Notes: generated by a model from the sequence alone, not told the origin. A stretch of DNA of 64,000 bases from G963422745 sp965214285 (GCA_965214285.1 OZ243946.1:2728001-2792000); one strand, 5' to 3'; positions 17,101 through 26,304 are shown, numbered from the stretch's first letter. Numbers and translations are program-made.

Positions 17101-17928
17101 GTGAGCGACAGCCGCCCCCTCGACGAGCAGATCCGCTTCGAGATGCGAGGCGACGTGGCCTGGATCGTGATCGACCGCCCCGAGGTGGGCAACGCCTTGG
17201 ACCCGCCGTGCCGCGACCGCATCCGCGACCTGATCAACGGGCTCAACGTCTCCAAGCAGGCACGCTGCATCGTGCTCACGGCCACGGGCGACAGGCTGTT
17301 CTGCGCCGGCGCCGACCTGTCGCACGGCTACGAGCGGCCCCGCCCCGACGACGTGCCCCAGCAGGTCGCCGGCGACGCCCGACGCATGATGCTGGACGGC
17401 CAGTACCGGCTGTTCCCGGCGATCCTCGACTCCGACATACCGATCATCGCCGCGGTCAACGGCACCGCCGCGGGGATGGGCTCGCATCTGGCCCTGGCCT
17501 GTGATCTCGTGATCGCCGCGGAGAACGCCAAGTTCGTGGAGGTGTTCGCACGCCGCGGGCTGGTGCCCGACGCGCTGGGCCCTTGGCTGCTGCCGCGCAT
17601 CATCGGGCCGCGCCGCACCATGGAGCTGTTCCTGTTCGCCGAGGATCTGCCCGCCGCCAAGGCCGAGTCGTGGGGCCTGGTCAACGCCGTGGTGCCCGCA
17701 GCCGAGCTCGCGGCGGCCGCCACGGAGTGGTCCGAGCGGATCGCCGGCGGGCCCACGCTGTCCTTCGGGCTGGCCAAGTGGCTCGTCAATCAGAGCCTCG
17801 ATGCCGACCGGGCGCAGATGATCCACAACGAGTCCCTCGCCGTGGAGCTCAACTCACACAGCGAGGACTCAGCCGAGGGCGTGGCCAGCTTCCGCGAACG
17901 CCGAGACCCGATCTGGAAGGGCTATTGA
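17101..17928 (+). CDS. Enoyl-CoA hydratase/isomerase family protein
   Basis: 275 residues of the crotonase fold. Oxyanion-hole segments are CAGADLSHGYERP (about 68) and NGTAAGMGSHLALACD (about 120). The catalytic region FARRGLVPDALGPWLLP carries Asp where classic hydratases have Glu, as in several isomerase-like crotonases. It acts on an acyl-CoA in fatty or aromatic acid breakdown. It is divergent from an acyl-CoA synthetase and convergent with a P450. Confidence 0.88.
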   Translation: MSDSRPLDEQIRFEMRGDVAWIVIDRPEVGNALDPPCRDRIRDLINGLNVSKQARCIVLTATGDRLFCAGADLSHGYERPRPDDVPQQVAGDARRMMLDGQYRLFPAILDSDIPIIAAVNGTAAGMGSHLALACDLVIAAENAKFVEVFARRGLVPDALGPWLLPRIIGPRRTMELFLFAEDLPAAKAESWGLVNAVVPAAELAAAATEWSERIAGGPTLSFGLAKWLVNQSLDADRAQMIHNESLAVELNSHSEDSAEGVASFRERRDPIWKGY

Positions 17929-17999
17929 GGGCAGGCTCCGGCCGCGCAGCCGCGCAATCCCGCCGCCGCCCAATCCCGCCCAGCCCCGCCAGGCCCCGC

Positions 18000-19346
18000 T
18001 CAGCCAAACGCCACGTCGAGGCGCTGCACGCCGCGCAGGGTGATGCGCTTGCGCCACGGCGGCTCGGCGGTGATCTCCCAGTTCTCGTAGCGCTCCAGCA
18101 GCCGCTCCAGCACCACCTGCCCCTCAAGGCGGGCCAGCGCCGCTCCCAGGCAGTAGTGGATGCCCGAGCCGAACGACAACAGCTGCGCGTCGCTGCGGCC
18201 CACGTCGAAGCGCTCCGGGTCGTCGCACACCGCAGGGTCTCGGTTGGCCGCCCCGAGCAGCGTCATCAGCGACTCGCCGGCGCGGATCGCCTGGCCGCCG
18301 ACCTCGATGTCTTCGTGAACGAAGCGGGCGTCGATCTGCACCGGCGGGTCGAAGCGCAGCACCTCCTCCACGGCGCTCGGGATCAACGAGCGGTCGGCGC
18401 GCAGGCGCTCGTGCTGGTCGGGATGGGCGACCAGGCTGCGCACCATGTTGCCCAGCAGGTGGGTGGTCGTCTCGAAGCCGGCGGCGTAGATGAGCAGCGT
18501 GTTGGTGAGCACCTCGCTCTCGCTGAGCTTGTCCTCGCCGTCGCTGGCCTCCACCAGCGCGGAGAGCAGGTCGTCCGCGGGCTCGGCGCGACGCCGGCGG
18601 ATCAGCTCGCTGAGGAACTCCCACAGCTCGCCGTATGCGGCATCCGCCGCGGCCAGCTCGTGGTCGTCCGCGGTCGGCTCCAGGCCCACGGTCAGGTCCG
18701 CCACCCGAGGCCGCAGCCAGTCGCGGTCGGCCACCGGCACGCCGACCATCGCCGAGATCACGTTGGCCGGCAGCGGGAAGGCCAGCGAGCCGACCAGGTC
18801 GCCGACCGGACCCATGTCGTCGAGCAGGCCGTCGGTCATGGCGGCGACCTCGGGGCGCATCCGCTCCACGCGGCGCGGCGTGAACGCCCGGCTCACCAGG
18901 CCCCGGATGCGGGTGTGGTCCGGCGGGTTCAGGTTGAGCATCGACAGCGAGTCACGGCTGCGAGGCCTGCGCACGGAGCCGTCGAGGATGCTGCGCCCCT
19001 GCTCGAACGCCTCGGGGGTGGGGTTGCCGCAGCGGGGGTCGCGCAGCGCGGCGCGGCAGTCCTCGAAGCGCGACAGCACCCACAGGCCCGACATCTGGGT
19101 GCGGTGTACCGGGGCACGCTCGCGCAGCGCCCGGTAGTAGGGGTACGGGTCGGGGGTCACCGACTTGTCGGCCAGCACCTTGAGGATCACCGCGTCGGCG
19201 TCGAAGCCGGGCCCAGGGTCATCTGCCTGAGCGATCAGCGGGTCGGCAGCACCGACCTGCGACGCATCGGCCGTGTCGTCGTCTGCCTCGGCGGTCGGCT
19301 GATCGGCAGTGGCGGTCTGCGGCGCGGCAGCGGCTCGGGGTTGCAC
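18000..19346 (-). CDS. Cytochrome P450
   Basis: 448 residues. The heme loop FGSGIHYCLGAALAR places the thiolate Cys near residue 399; the K-helix ExxR is EEVLR (about 335) and the I-helix has AGFETTTHLLGN (about 290). It is a soluble bacterial class I type that needs ferredoxin and reductase, not seen here. The first 50 residues are Ala/Asp-rich and may be disordered. The GTG at 19346 is six bases from a TAGCCT box. It may hydroxylate a fatty acid or sterol-like compound, given its neighbours. Confidence 0.93.
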   Translation of the reverse strand: MQPRAAAAPQTATADQPTAEADDDTADASQVGAADPLIAQADDPGPGFDADAVILKVLADKSVTPDPYPYYRALRERAPVHRTQMSGLWVLSRFEDCRAALRDPRCGNPTPEAFEQGRSILDGSVRRPRSRDSLSMLNLNPPDHTRIRGLVSRAFTPRRVERMRPEVAAMTDGLLDDMGPVGDLVGSLAFPLPANVISAMVGVPVADRDWLRPRVADLTVGLEPTADDHELAAADAAYGELWEFLSELIRRRRAEPADDLLSALVEASDGEDKLSESEVLTNTLLIYAAGFETTTHLLGNMVRSLVAHPDQHERLRADRSLIPSAVEEVLRFDPPVQIDARFVHEDIEVGGQAIRAGESLMTLLGAANRDPAVCDDPERFDVGRSDAQLLSFGSGIHYCLGAALARLEGQVVLERLLERYENWEITAEPPWRKRITLRGVQRLDVAFG

Positions 19347-19352
19347 GCCACG

Positions 19353-19358
19353 AGGCTA
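19353..19358 (-). promoter_or_regulatory. -10 box of the P450 gene
   Basis: TAGCCT on the minus strand, six bases before the GTG at 19346. The divergent synthetase begins only 33 bp away. Confidence 0.55.
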
Positions 19359-19379
19359 GGCGCGCTAGCAATACAGACC

Positions 19380-21125
19380 ATGACCGACCCGCTGATGCGC
19401 ATGCTGCGAGACACCTGGGACCAGTTCACCGCCCCCGGAGGCCCGTTCGAGATCGTCGACGCCGAGGTGCGCGGCATGCCCATGCGGGTATTCAAGGCCG
19501 CGCCGGCGAACATGCGCCTGGTGTGGGAGGCCTCCGCCGCCCACGGCGACGCGCCATACATCGTCTTCGAGGACGAGCGGCTCAGCTACGCCGAGGCGCA
19601 TGCCATGGTGCGCTCGCTGGCGCACGCCCTGCGCGAGACCCACGGAGTCGGGCCGGGCGACCGGGTGGCGATCGCCATGCGCAACTACCCCGAGTGGGTG
19701 CTGTCGTACTGGGCGGTCGTCTCGCTGGGAGCGGCGGCGGTCGGCATGAACGCCTGGTGGACCGGCCCCGAGATGTCCTTCGCGCTGCTCGACAGCGGGC
19801 CCAAGGTCGTCATCGTCGACGACGAGCGCCTCGAGCGCCTGATCGGGCATCTGGCGGAGGTGCGAGCCGCCGGGCCGCTGCACGTGATCTCCGTGCGCAG
19901 CGACCGAGCCCTTCCCGACGACGCCTCGCGCTGGTCCGACGTCGTCTCCGCCGCGGATGCCCCCGAGGCGCTGCCGCCCGCCGGGATCGCCCCCGACGAC
20001 GACATCTGCATCTTCTACACCTCCGGCACCACCGGCACGCCCAAGGGCGCCCAGCTCACCCATCGGGGCAGCGTCCACAATCTGCTGCACATGGCCTTCG
20101 CCAACACCGTGGCCGCCACCGCCGGCCAGCAGGCCGCAGCCGCAGCCGGGATCACGCCCGAGACCGCACGGGAGGCGCCGCCTGCGGTGATGGTGCCCAC
20201 GCCGCTGTTCCACGTGACCGCCAACAACTGCGTGCTGCACCCGGTCACGGCGCTTGGGGCCAAGATCGTGCTGCTGCACCGCTGGGACGCCGGGCGTGCG
20301 CTGGAGCTGATCGAGCGCGAGGAGGTGAGCAGCTTCACCGGCGTGCCTACGATGAGCCGCGAGCTGCTGATGCACCCCGACTGGGAGACCCGCGACACCT
20401 CCACGCTGGCCGCCCTCGGCGGCGGCGGGGCGCCGCTGCAGCCCGATCTGGTCGACAAGATCGACCGTGCCAAGGGCGCCGTGCAGCCCGCCACCGGCTA
20501 CGGCCTCACCGAGACGCACGGCATCGTGACCGGCGTGGCCTCGGCGTTCTTCACGGCCAAGCCCACCTCGGCCGGCCCGCTCATGCCCACCTTCGACCAC
20601 AAGGTTCTCGACGACGCCGGCCGGCAGGTGGTCGTCGGGGATGTCGGCGTGCTCTGGGTTCGCGGCCCGGCGGTGATCAAGGGCTACCTCAACCGGCCCG
20701 AGGCCACCGCCGAGGCGATCCAGGACGGCTACTTCAACACCGGCGACATCTGTTACGTGGACGACGACGGCTTCGTGCACATCGTGGACCGTGCCAAGGA
20801 CATGGTGCTGCGCGGCGGCGAGAACGTGTACTGCGCCGAGGTGGAGTCCGCTGTCTACGAGCATCCCGAGGTGGCCGAGACTGCCGTGTTCGGCGTGCCC
20901 GACGAGCGTCTCGGCGAGAAGGTCGCCGCGGCTGTGTTGCGGGTGGAGGGCTCGGGTCTGGATCGCGCCGGGCTGAGCGAGCATCTCGAGGGGCGGATCG
21001 CCCGTTTCAAGATCCCCGAGACCGTGTGGTTCGTCGACGAGCCGCTGCCGGTGAACGCCAACGGCAAGGTGCTCAAGCGCGAGCTGCGCGAGCGGCTGCT
21101 GTCCTCGACCTCGGGTGCCGGCTGA
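19380..21125 (+). CDS. Class I adenylate-forming acyl-CoA synthetase
   Basis: 581 residues. Motifs: FYTSGTTGTPKGAQLTH (about 212), GYGLTETHG (A5, about 375), NTGDICYVDDDG (A7, about 455) and NANGKVLKREL with the C-terminal Lys. It is close in layout to long-chain fatty acid or feruloyl-CoA type ligases. The start ATG at 19380 is eight bases after a TAGCAA box; the reading frame stays open far upstream but runs antisense through the P450. It shares a 33-bp divergent promoter with the P450. Confidence 0.9.
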   Translation: MTDPLMRMLRDTWDQFTAPGGPFEIVDAEVRGMPMRVFKAAPANMRLVWEASAAHGDAPYIVFEDERLSYAEAHAMVRSLAHALRETHGVGPGDRVAIAMRNYPEWVLSYWAVVSLGAAAVGMNAWWTGPEMSFALLDSGPKVVIVDDERLERLIGHLAEVRAAGPLHVISVRSDRALPDDASRWSDVVSAADAPEALPPAGIAPDDDICIFYTSGTTGTPKGAQLTHRGSVHNLLHMAFANTVAATAGQQAAAAAGITPETAREAPPAVMVPTPLFHVTANNCVLHPVTALGAKIVLLHRWDAGRALELIEREEVSSFTGVPTMSRELLMHPDWETRDTSTLAALGGGGAPLQPDLVDKIDRAKGAVQPATGYGLTETHGIVTGVASAFFTAKPTSAGPLMPTFDHKVLDDAGRQVVVGDVGVLWVRGPAVIKGYLNRPEATAEAIQDGYFNTGDICYVDDDGFVHIVDRAKDMVLRGGENVYCAEVESAVYEHPEVAETAVFGVPDERLGEKVAAAVLRVEGSGLDRAGLSEHLEGRIARFKIPETVWFVDEPLPVNANGKVLKRELRERLLSSTSGAG

Positions 21126-21137
21126 CTCGGCCGCCGC

Positions 21138-22346
21138 TCAGCGCAGGCTTTCCACCAGGCGCTCCACGGCCTCGTCGAGCACCTCGTCGCGTTTGCAGAA
21201 GGCGAAGCGCACCAGCCTGCGGCCCGCTTCCGCGTTGTCGTAGAACACCTGGCTCGGCACCGCCACCACCCCGCAGCGCTCCGGCAGGCCGAGGCAGAAC
21301 TCCACGCCGTCGCTCTCGCCGAGCCCGCTGATGTCGCAGGTCGCGAAGTAGGTCCCGGCGGGGCGCAGCACCCCGAAGCCCGCCGTCTCCAGGCCCGCGC
21401 ACAACCGGTCGCGCTTTGCCAGCATCTCAGCGGTGTAGCCGTCGAAGAAGTCGTCGGCGAGGCGCAGGCCGACCGTCACGGCGTGCTGCAGCGGCGCCCC
21501 GCTCACGAAGGTCAGGAACTGCTTGGCGGTGCGCACCGCGCTCAGCAGCGGCGCCGGGGCGCAGGCCCAGCCGATCTTCCAGCCGGTGAACGAGAAGATC
21601 TTGCCCGCCGAGGAGATGGTGACGGTCCGCTCGGCCATGCCCGGCAGCGTTGCCAGCGGTATGTGGGCGCCCTCGAAGACGAGGTGTTCGTACACCTCGT
21701 CGGTCACGGCGATCACGTCGTGGCGGATGCACAGCTCGGCGACGGCCTGCAGCTCGGCTGCGCTGAACACCTTGCCGGTTGGGTTGTGGGGGCTGTTGAG
21801 CAGCAGCACCTTGGTGCGGGGCGTGAACGCGGCGGCCAGCTCGGCGGGGTCGAATGCGAAGTCGGGTGCCCGCAGCGTGACCACCCTGCGGCGGGCGCCC
21901 GACATTGCGATGCCCGCGGCGTAGGAGTCGTAGTAGGGCTCGAAGGTGATCACCTCGTCGCCGGGGCCGGTGAGCGCCAGCAGGGCGGCGGCCAGCGCCT
22001 CGGTTGCGCCGGCGGTGACCAGCACCTCGGAGTCGGGGTCGAAGCGCTGGCCCCGGAAGCGCTCCCGGTGCTCTGCGATGGCCTGGCGCAGCGGCTCGAT
22101 GCCCGGCAGCGGCGGGTACTGGTTGTGGCCGTCGCGGATCGCCTGCACGGCCGCTTCGGACACCTCGGCGGGGCCGTCGGTGTCGGGGAAGCCCTGGCCG
22201 AGGTTGATGCTGCCGGTGCGCACCGCCAGCGCCGACATCTCCGCGAAGATGGTGGCCCCGAAACCCCGCAGCCGCTCGGTCAGGTACGGCCCGTCCGGGC
22301 TGTCCAGGCTGTCTGCCCCAGCGCTCGCGTCGTCCCCGTCGCTCAC
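21138..22346 (-). CDS. Class I/II pyridoxal-phosphate aminotransferase
   Basis: 402 residues. Substrate-arm segment INLGQGFPDTDGP, LLNSPHNPTGKVFS (about 180) and the PLP lysine in ISSAGKIFSFTGWKIGW (about 248) match the kynurenine aminotransferase/methionine transaminase/DapC-like subgroup. It exchanges amino groups between an amino acid and a 2-oxo acid; the exact substrate cannot be read. The first 20 residues are acidic and may be disordered. The GTG at 22346 is seven bases from a TAGCCT box. Confidence 0.9.
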   Translation of the reverse strand: MSDGDDASAGADSLDSPDGPYLTERLRGFGATIFAEMSALAVRTGSINLGQGFPDTDGPAEVSEAAVQAIRDGHNQYPPLPGIEPLRQAIAEHRERFRGQRFDPDSEVLVTAGATEALAAALLALTGPGDEVITFEPYYDSYAAGIAMSGARRRVVTLRAPDFAFDPAELAAAFTPRTKVLLLNSPHNPTGKVFSAAELQAVAELCIRHDVIAVTDEVYEHLVFEGAHIPLATLPGMAERTVTISSAGKIFSFTGWKIGWACAPAPLLSAVRTAKQFLTFVSGAPLQHAVTVGLRLADDFFDGYTAEMLAKRDRLCAGLETAGFGVLRPAGTYFATCDISGLGESDGVEFCLGLPERCGVVAVPSQVFYDNAEAGRRLVRFAFCKRDEVLDEAVERLVESLR

Positions 22347-22353
22347 ACCCCCG

Positions 22354-22359
22354 AGGCTA
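22354..22359 (-). promoter_or_regulatory. -10 box of the aminotransferase gene
   Basis: TAGCCT on the minus strand, seven bases before the GTG at 22346. Confidence 0.55.
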
Positions 22360-22519
22360 GTTCCGCCCGCGCCCAGGGAGCCCGCTGGGCCGGCCAGTCG
22401 GCACAGCCCTCCCCGGTGGACGGCAGCACGAAGCTAAGGACCCTGCCGGCGAGGCGGATGCCGGGCCGTTCCCCCGCAGGCGCGCTAGCCTGCTGAAGAG
22501 CGTCCACGGGACATCGGAC

Positions 22520-22939
22520 ATGCCGCAAACACTCGCCAAGCCCAAGAACCCAGCCTTCGAGAAGACCCGCCGTCGTGGGCCTGATGGACGATTCCTGCCC
22601 GACGACGAGCCTCGATCTGGACGTGTTGCCTTGTCGGGCGAGAGCCGCAAGGAGGCTGTGCTGGGTCGCCATCGCAAGGCGATCAAGGACGCCGTGGCCA
22701 GGCACAACGGGGAATCCGTGGCTCTGGTGGGCTCTGTGGCGCGCGGGGACGACACCGCAGCCAGCGATTACGATTTCCTGGTCCGCTTCAAGCCAGGGAC
22801 TGGCCTCTTCACAGTGGTCAGGCTGCAACGCGCCCTGAGAGAAATACTCGGTGGCGAGGTCGACGTGATGATCAACGGGGAACAGTTCCGCAAAGGGCGC
22901 TGTGCCGAATCAGCGTTGAGAGATGCCGTGCATCTGTGA
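22520..22939 (+). CDS. mntA: MntA-type minimal nucleotidyltransferase antitoxin
   Basis: 139 residues. GSVARGDDTAASDYDFLV (about 71-88) gives the G-S and D-x-D signature, and the third carboxylate is probably in GGEVDVMIN. In MntA/HepT pairs this enzyme adenylylates a tyrosine near the HEPN active site and silences the toxin. About 40 extra N-terminal residues are Arg/Asp-rich. Its TGA overlaps the GTG of the broken hepT (22936) as GTGA. A TAGCCT box at 22486 lies 28 bases upstream, so this message has a leader. Confidence 0.8.
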   Translation: MPQTLAKPKNPAFEKTRRRGPDGRFLPDDEPRSGRVALSGESRKEAVLGRHRKAIKDAVARHNGESVALVGSVARGDDTAASDYDFLVRFKPGTGLFTVVRLQRALREILGGEVDVMINGEQFRKGRCAESALRDAVHL

Positions 22940-23346
22940 ATCACTCTGCACGGTCCACGTTCCACATCGAAGACATACTGAGCGCCGCTGAGCGAATCGC
23001 TCAGATCGTTGCAGATGGTCCTGATGAGTTCGGATCTGATCCCGATAGTCAGAGGATTGCCGAAAGATTGCTGGAGATCGTCGGGAAGGCATCTTAGAGG
23101 CTCCTCAAGGCAGGCTTTCTTGCGCGATACCCAACATTGCCGCTGGTCGAGGCGTGGGACCAGCGTTGCTTCATCTCTCATCAATACGACGAAGTTGACT
23201 ACAGCGTGATTTGGGCCACTATGTCGCGAGACTTGCCGGCATTCGTAGAGCAGCTGCACATCATCCGCGACCACGGCGACAATCCCGCCTTGGCGGATGA
23301 ACTGCTCCGCGAACTGGGTGACAAAGGCGGGGCCGACCCGCCCTGA
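22936..23346 (+). pseudogene. hepT: HepT-like HEPN toxin gene interrupted by an amber codon
   Basis: Reading from the GTG at 22936 gives 53 codons of a DUF86/HEPN protein up to EIVGKAS, then TAG at 23095-23097, then 82 more codons in the same frame. The latter include RCFISHQYDEVDYSVIWATM, which has the RX4H and HxY features of HepT, and a TGA at 23344. Family members have a charged residue at the TAG, so one A-to-T change of an AAG codon would explain it. The catalytic motif lies after the stop, so the toxin should be inactive unless read through. Confidence 0.8.
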
Positions 23347-23386
23347 CCTCGCTCAGCGCGACGGAGCAGTCGCCAGACCAGCGATA

Positions 23387-23520
23387 CAGGCAAGACGCTC
23401 GCCGAGCACGTGCCTGCCCTCGCTGGCCGCTGCTGGTCCCAGCACTCCCCCGCTGTCGTGGCACAGGTCAGGATTGTGGCCGCGGGTCATCCTCGACGAT
23501 CGCGGTGAGGGCCTTGTGCC
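23387..23520 (+). repeat. Degenerate copy of the 26228-26358 segment
   Basis: Shared stretches include GCACTCCCCCGCTGTCGTGG and CCTCGACGATCGCGGTGA. The functional copy is at 26228; this one is a relic of a duplication inside the island. Confidence 0.75.
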
Positions 23521-23628
23521 CCAGAGCTGGGGTCGCGGCCTGGTGCCTGAGCTGAGCGAGAGGGCTCTGGCGTGGGCCTGCTGACGGTCCTGGGGTCCGT
23601 GTCGAGAGAGAGTGTCACACCCCCTGCG

Positions 23629-23634
23629 TAGTGT
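23629..23634 (+). promoter_or_regulatory. -10 box of the DUF222/HNH gene
   Basis: TAGTGT, seven bases before the ATG at 23642. It supports that start over an in-frame codon at 23612. Confidence 0.55.
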
Positions 23635-23641
23635 CTCGACC

Positions 23642-25393
23642 ATGGATCAGCAGACGATTCTCACCCAGACCGACGGGCCTTCCGCGCAGGTCAACGGCCA
23701 GGCTCCCGGCTGCGACAACGAACCTTCCGCGCACGCCAGCGACGGGCTTTCCGGCCACGCCAACGGACCCGCCGCCGGGTCCTCCGCCGTGGGCGGCAAT
23801 GGGATCCCCGTGCGGGCTGGCGAGGCGCTTGGGTCTCCGGGCGAGCAGGCCCCGACCAGCCCGGTCGATGAGGCGCGCAGGCATCTGGCGGGGGACGTGC
23901 CGGTGGTGGGCATGGATGTGAGGCCTGCGGCGGGTGAGCTGCGCGACGCGTTGGCCTGCCTGGGCCGGGTCGATGTGCACGGCATGTCGATTCCCGAGCT
24001 CAAGCAGCTCTCGGGGCTGGCCGGGCGGGTCAAGACCACCGCGGAGTCGCTGCTGGTGCGCATCGCAGCCCAAGTGCAGGCCTCTGGCACCAATGCCAGC
24101 CCGCAGAAGGTGCTCCAGGATGCCACCAAGATGTCCAAGCACGACGCCAGGCGCATGGGCAGAGTCGCCGAGGCGCTGGAGGCGTTGCCGAATGTGGCCG
24201 AGCGGTTCGGCACCGGGAAGCTGACCTTCGATCACGCGGCGGCCCTGGTCGACACGGCACGCCAGACCGGCGCCGCGGCGGTGGACGCCAACACGGCTCT
24301 ATTGGACCGCGCGGGCGAGGCGCCTGCCGACCTGTTCGCCACGGAGGCGCGCAGCTTCGCCGACCAGCACGCAGCCGACCGCGGCGAACAGCGCCTGAAG
24401 AACCAGCGCCGCAGGCGGCGGGCGTCGCTGTTCCTCGACGAAGAAACCGGCATGGGCCGAGTAAGCGGCTGGTTCGACCCGCTCAGCTTCGGGCTGCTGC
24501 GCCAGGCCGTGGAAGGCCACGCCGACCTGCTGCGCCGCGACGACAACACCCACCGCGCCAACGGCGCCGACCCTGGAGGTGCCGGCATCTTCGCCGGAAT
24601 CGACGACACCGGGCGGCGCAGCCTGCAACAGCTCCGAGCCGACGCTTTCTTCGAGCTCGCCACCCAACGCCACGCCCTCACCCACCAGCCCCTCACCGAC
24701 GACCCGGACGGCGGCGGAACCGGCGACGCCAAGGGCAAGAGCCGGCAGACGAGTCCCCCAGCGAGCAGGGCCGGCAAGGCCGGGCGCAAGGCGGCCAGGG
24801 CCGACACCCAGCTCGTGATCGTCGCCGACATCGGCCTCCTCGACGGCGAGAACCCCGAAGGGCGCTGCGAGATACCCGGCACCGGCCCCGTGCCGCCGTC
24901 CATCCTCAAGCGACTCTCCCCAGACGCCAAGCTCGCCGGGATCATCTTCGCAGGCAACGGCCGCACCCTGTGGCTCGGACGCAACCGCCGCTACGCCAAC
25001 GCAGCCCAACACCTCGCCCTCACCGCACGCGACCGCGGCTGCGTGCAATGCGCAGCCCCCATGCACCAAACCGACACCCACCACATAACCCCCTGGGAAC
25101 AAGGCGGCCCCACCGACATCGACAACCTCCAAGCCATCTGCACAGAACACCACCGCCACCACCACGGCCCCAACCAGTACCGCTCCAGCAAGAACACCGC
25201 CGCCCAGAACGCCACGAACCCCGCCCCAGGCGCCAGGAGAGCCGACACAGGTGACGGGCGAGCCGATCCGAGCAGCCGCCGACCAGACAAACGACCGCCC
25301 AACCGATCGAACACCCCGAAGCGGCCCGGCAACAGCCCACGCCGCAACAACGGCCGCGCTGGCCCCAACGACAGCAGCGACGACCCACCCTGA
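23642..25393 (+). CDS. DUF222 (13E12-type) HNH endonuclease
   Basis: About 583 residues. A Gly/Ala-rich N-terminus, a helical DUF222 domain (about 90-400), then the HNH motif RDRGCVQCAAPMHQTD, THHITPWEQGG and NLQAICTEHHRHHH (about 465-515), with CxxC-type metal ligands. These multi-copy actinobacterial proteins are often mobile; their role is unclear. The C-terminal 70 residues are Pro/Arg/Asn-rich and the 3' end runs into a 66-bp direct repeat. Confidence 0.85.
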   Translation: MDQQTILTQTDGPSAQVNGQAPGCDNEPSAHASDGLSGHANGPAAGSSAVGGNGIPVRAGEALGSPGEQAPTSPVDEARRHLAGDVPVVGMDVRPAAGELRDALACLGRVDVHGMSIPELKQLSGLAGRVKTTAESLLVRIAAQVQASGTNASPQKVLQDATKMSKHDARRMGRVAEALEALPNVAERFGTGKLTFDHAAALVDTARQTGAAAVDANTALLDRAGEAPADLFATEARSFADQHAADRGEQRLKNQRRRRRASLFLDEETGMGRVSGWFDPLSFGLLRQAVEGHADLLRRDDNTHRANGADPGGAGIFAGIDDTGRRSLQQLRADAFFELATQRHALTHQPLTDDPDGGGTGDAKGKSRQTSPPASRAGKAGRKAARADTQLVIVADIGLLDGENPEGRCEIPGTGPVPPSILKRLSPDAKLAGIIFAGNGRTLWLGRNRRYANAAQHLALTARDRGCVQCAAPMHQTDTHHITPWEQGGPTDIDNLQAICTEHHRHHHGPNQYRSSKNTAAQNATNPAPGARRADTGDGRADPSSRRPDKRPPNRSNTPKRPGNSPRRNNGRAGPNDSSDDPP

Positions 25394-25484
25394 CCAGCCG
25401 AGACCGCGGCAGCAGCCCGCAGGGACGCCACCACCGACAGCGGCGACGACCCACCCTGACCAGCCGAGACCGCGGCAGCAGCCC
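25369..25484 (+). repeat. Direct repeat (two 50-bp copies, 66-bp period)
   Basis: Copies at 25369-25418 and 25435-25484 differ at one base and begin CGACAGC(A/G)GCGACGACCC. The first covers the end of the DUF222 gene including its stop; the second is non-coding. It looks like a slippage duplication. Confidence 0.8.
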
Positions 25485-25631
25485 AGGGACGGCCGGACCA
25501 GCGGACCCATGCGCCGCAGCGGCGTCGACCCGTCGTGACAGCATTCTGCGCGGCAGGCCGAGCGGGTACTAACAGCCGCGACGATGCTGTCGCGGCGTCA
25601 GGCATTGGGCGAGATCGCTCTGAGAGAGCGA

Positions 25632-25637
25632 TACGGT
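25632..25637 (+). promoter_or_regulatory. -10 box of the DUF2442 gene
   Basis: TACGGT, six bases before the ATG at 25644. Confidence 0.5.
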
Positions 25638-25643
25638 TGCCCC

Positions 25644-26273
25644 ATGGCCAGCACCGACATCGACCTGCTCGACGGTGGGCAACTGCCTCGGCCTGTTGCC
25701 GTGGAACCGCGGGCGGGGCTGCGGATCTGGGTGCGCTTCGACGACGGCGAGTCCGGCGAGGTGGACCTGTCGTGCCTTCAGGGCGACAGATGGGCGAAGG
25801 CGCTGGAGGATCGGACGGTCTTCGAGTCAGTGCACGTCGACTCTCAGTCCTGCGACATCGCCTGGGCATGGGACAACGGGCTGCGGATCCGCCTCTGGCC
25901 GGAGTGGGTCTACGCGGCCGTCACCGGCAAGGCGCTCGACGACCCGCTGTTCAGCGCCCCTCACTTGATCCTGAGCGACCCCAGGCCGTCGCCGCGCCCC
26001 ACAGAGGTCGAGCCGCGGGCTGGGCTGCGGATCTGGGTGCGCTTCGACGACGGCGAGTCCGGCGAGGTGGACCTGTCGCATCTCGAAGGCGAGGGCGTCT
26101 TCAAGGCGTGGGACGACCGAGCGCTCTTCGAGTCGGTCTACATCCACCCAGAGTTCGAGACGCCATCATGGGGCGTTGGCGACGGCATCATCGACCTGTG
26201 CTCGGATGCCCTGTACATGGAGATCACCGGCAAGACCCTCGCCGAGCACATGCCCGCCCTCGCCGGCTGCTGA
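25644..26273 (+). CDS. Protein with two tandem DUF2442 domains
   Basis: About 209 residues made of two similar halves, each starting EPRAGLRIWVRFDDGESGEV and ending in a WAWDNGLRIRL or WGVGDGIIDL segment plus YAAVTGK or YMEITGK. This is the small DUF2442 fold, often found beside toxin modules, here duplicated within one gene. Base-level identity between the two starts is almost complete. Function unknown; it lies in an island rich in toxin-antitoxin genes. The ATG at 25644 is chosen from its promoter spacing. Confidence 0.7.
   Translation: MASTDIDLLDGGQLPRPVAVEPRAGLRIWVRFDDGESGEVDLSCLQGDRWAKALEDRTVFESVHVDSQSCDIAWAWDNGLRIRLWPEWVYAAVTGKALDDPLFSAPHLILSDPRPSPRPTEVEPRAGLRIWVRFDDGESGEVDLSHLEGEGVFKAWDDRALFESVYIHPEFETPSWGVGDGIIDLCSDALYMEITGKTLAEHMPALAGC
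25701..26078 (+). repeat. Internal near-identical DNA repeat within the DUF2442 gene
   Basis: Bases 25701-25772 and 26007-26078 match almost perfectly across about 70 bp, which includes synonymous sites (for example GGATCTGGGTGCGCTTCGAC). The rest of each half has diverged much more, so the start of one half may have been copied onto the other recently. Confidence 0.8.
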
Positions 26274-26304
26274 TCCCAGCACTCCCCCGCTGTCGTGGCG
26301 CGGG

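Larger units (their letters stand above)
23347..23641. other. 295-bp non-coding stretch holding a decayed duplicate
   Basis: Bases 23387-23520 match 26228-26358 (the 3' end of the DUF2442 gene and of the opposing small regulator gene) with scattered substitutions and a 3-bp indel. No intact ORF remains in this copy. The last 40 bases hold the promoter of the HNH gene and inverted arms GTCGAGA (23601) and TCTCGAC (23634). Confidence 0.6.

Noticed and set aside
25369..25484. CRISPR-like repeat
   Set aside because: Only two copies, no spacer pattern, and one lies inside a coding sequence.
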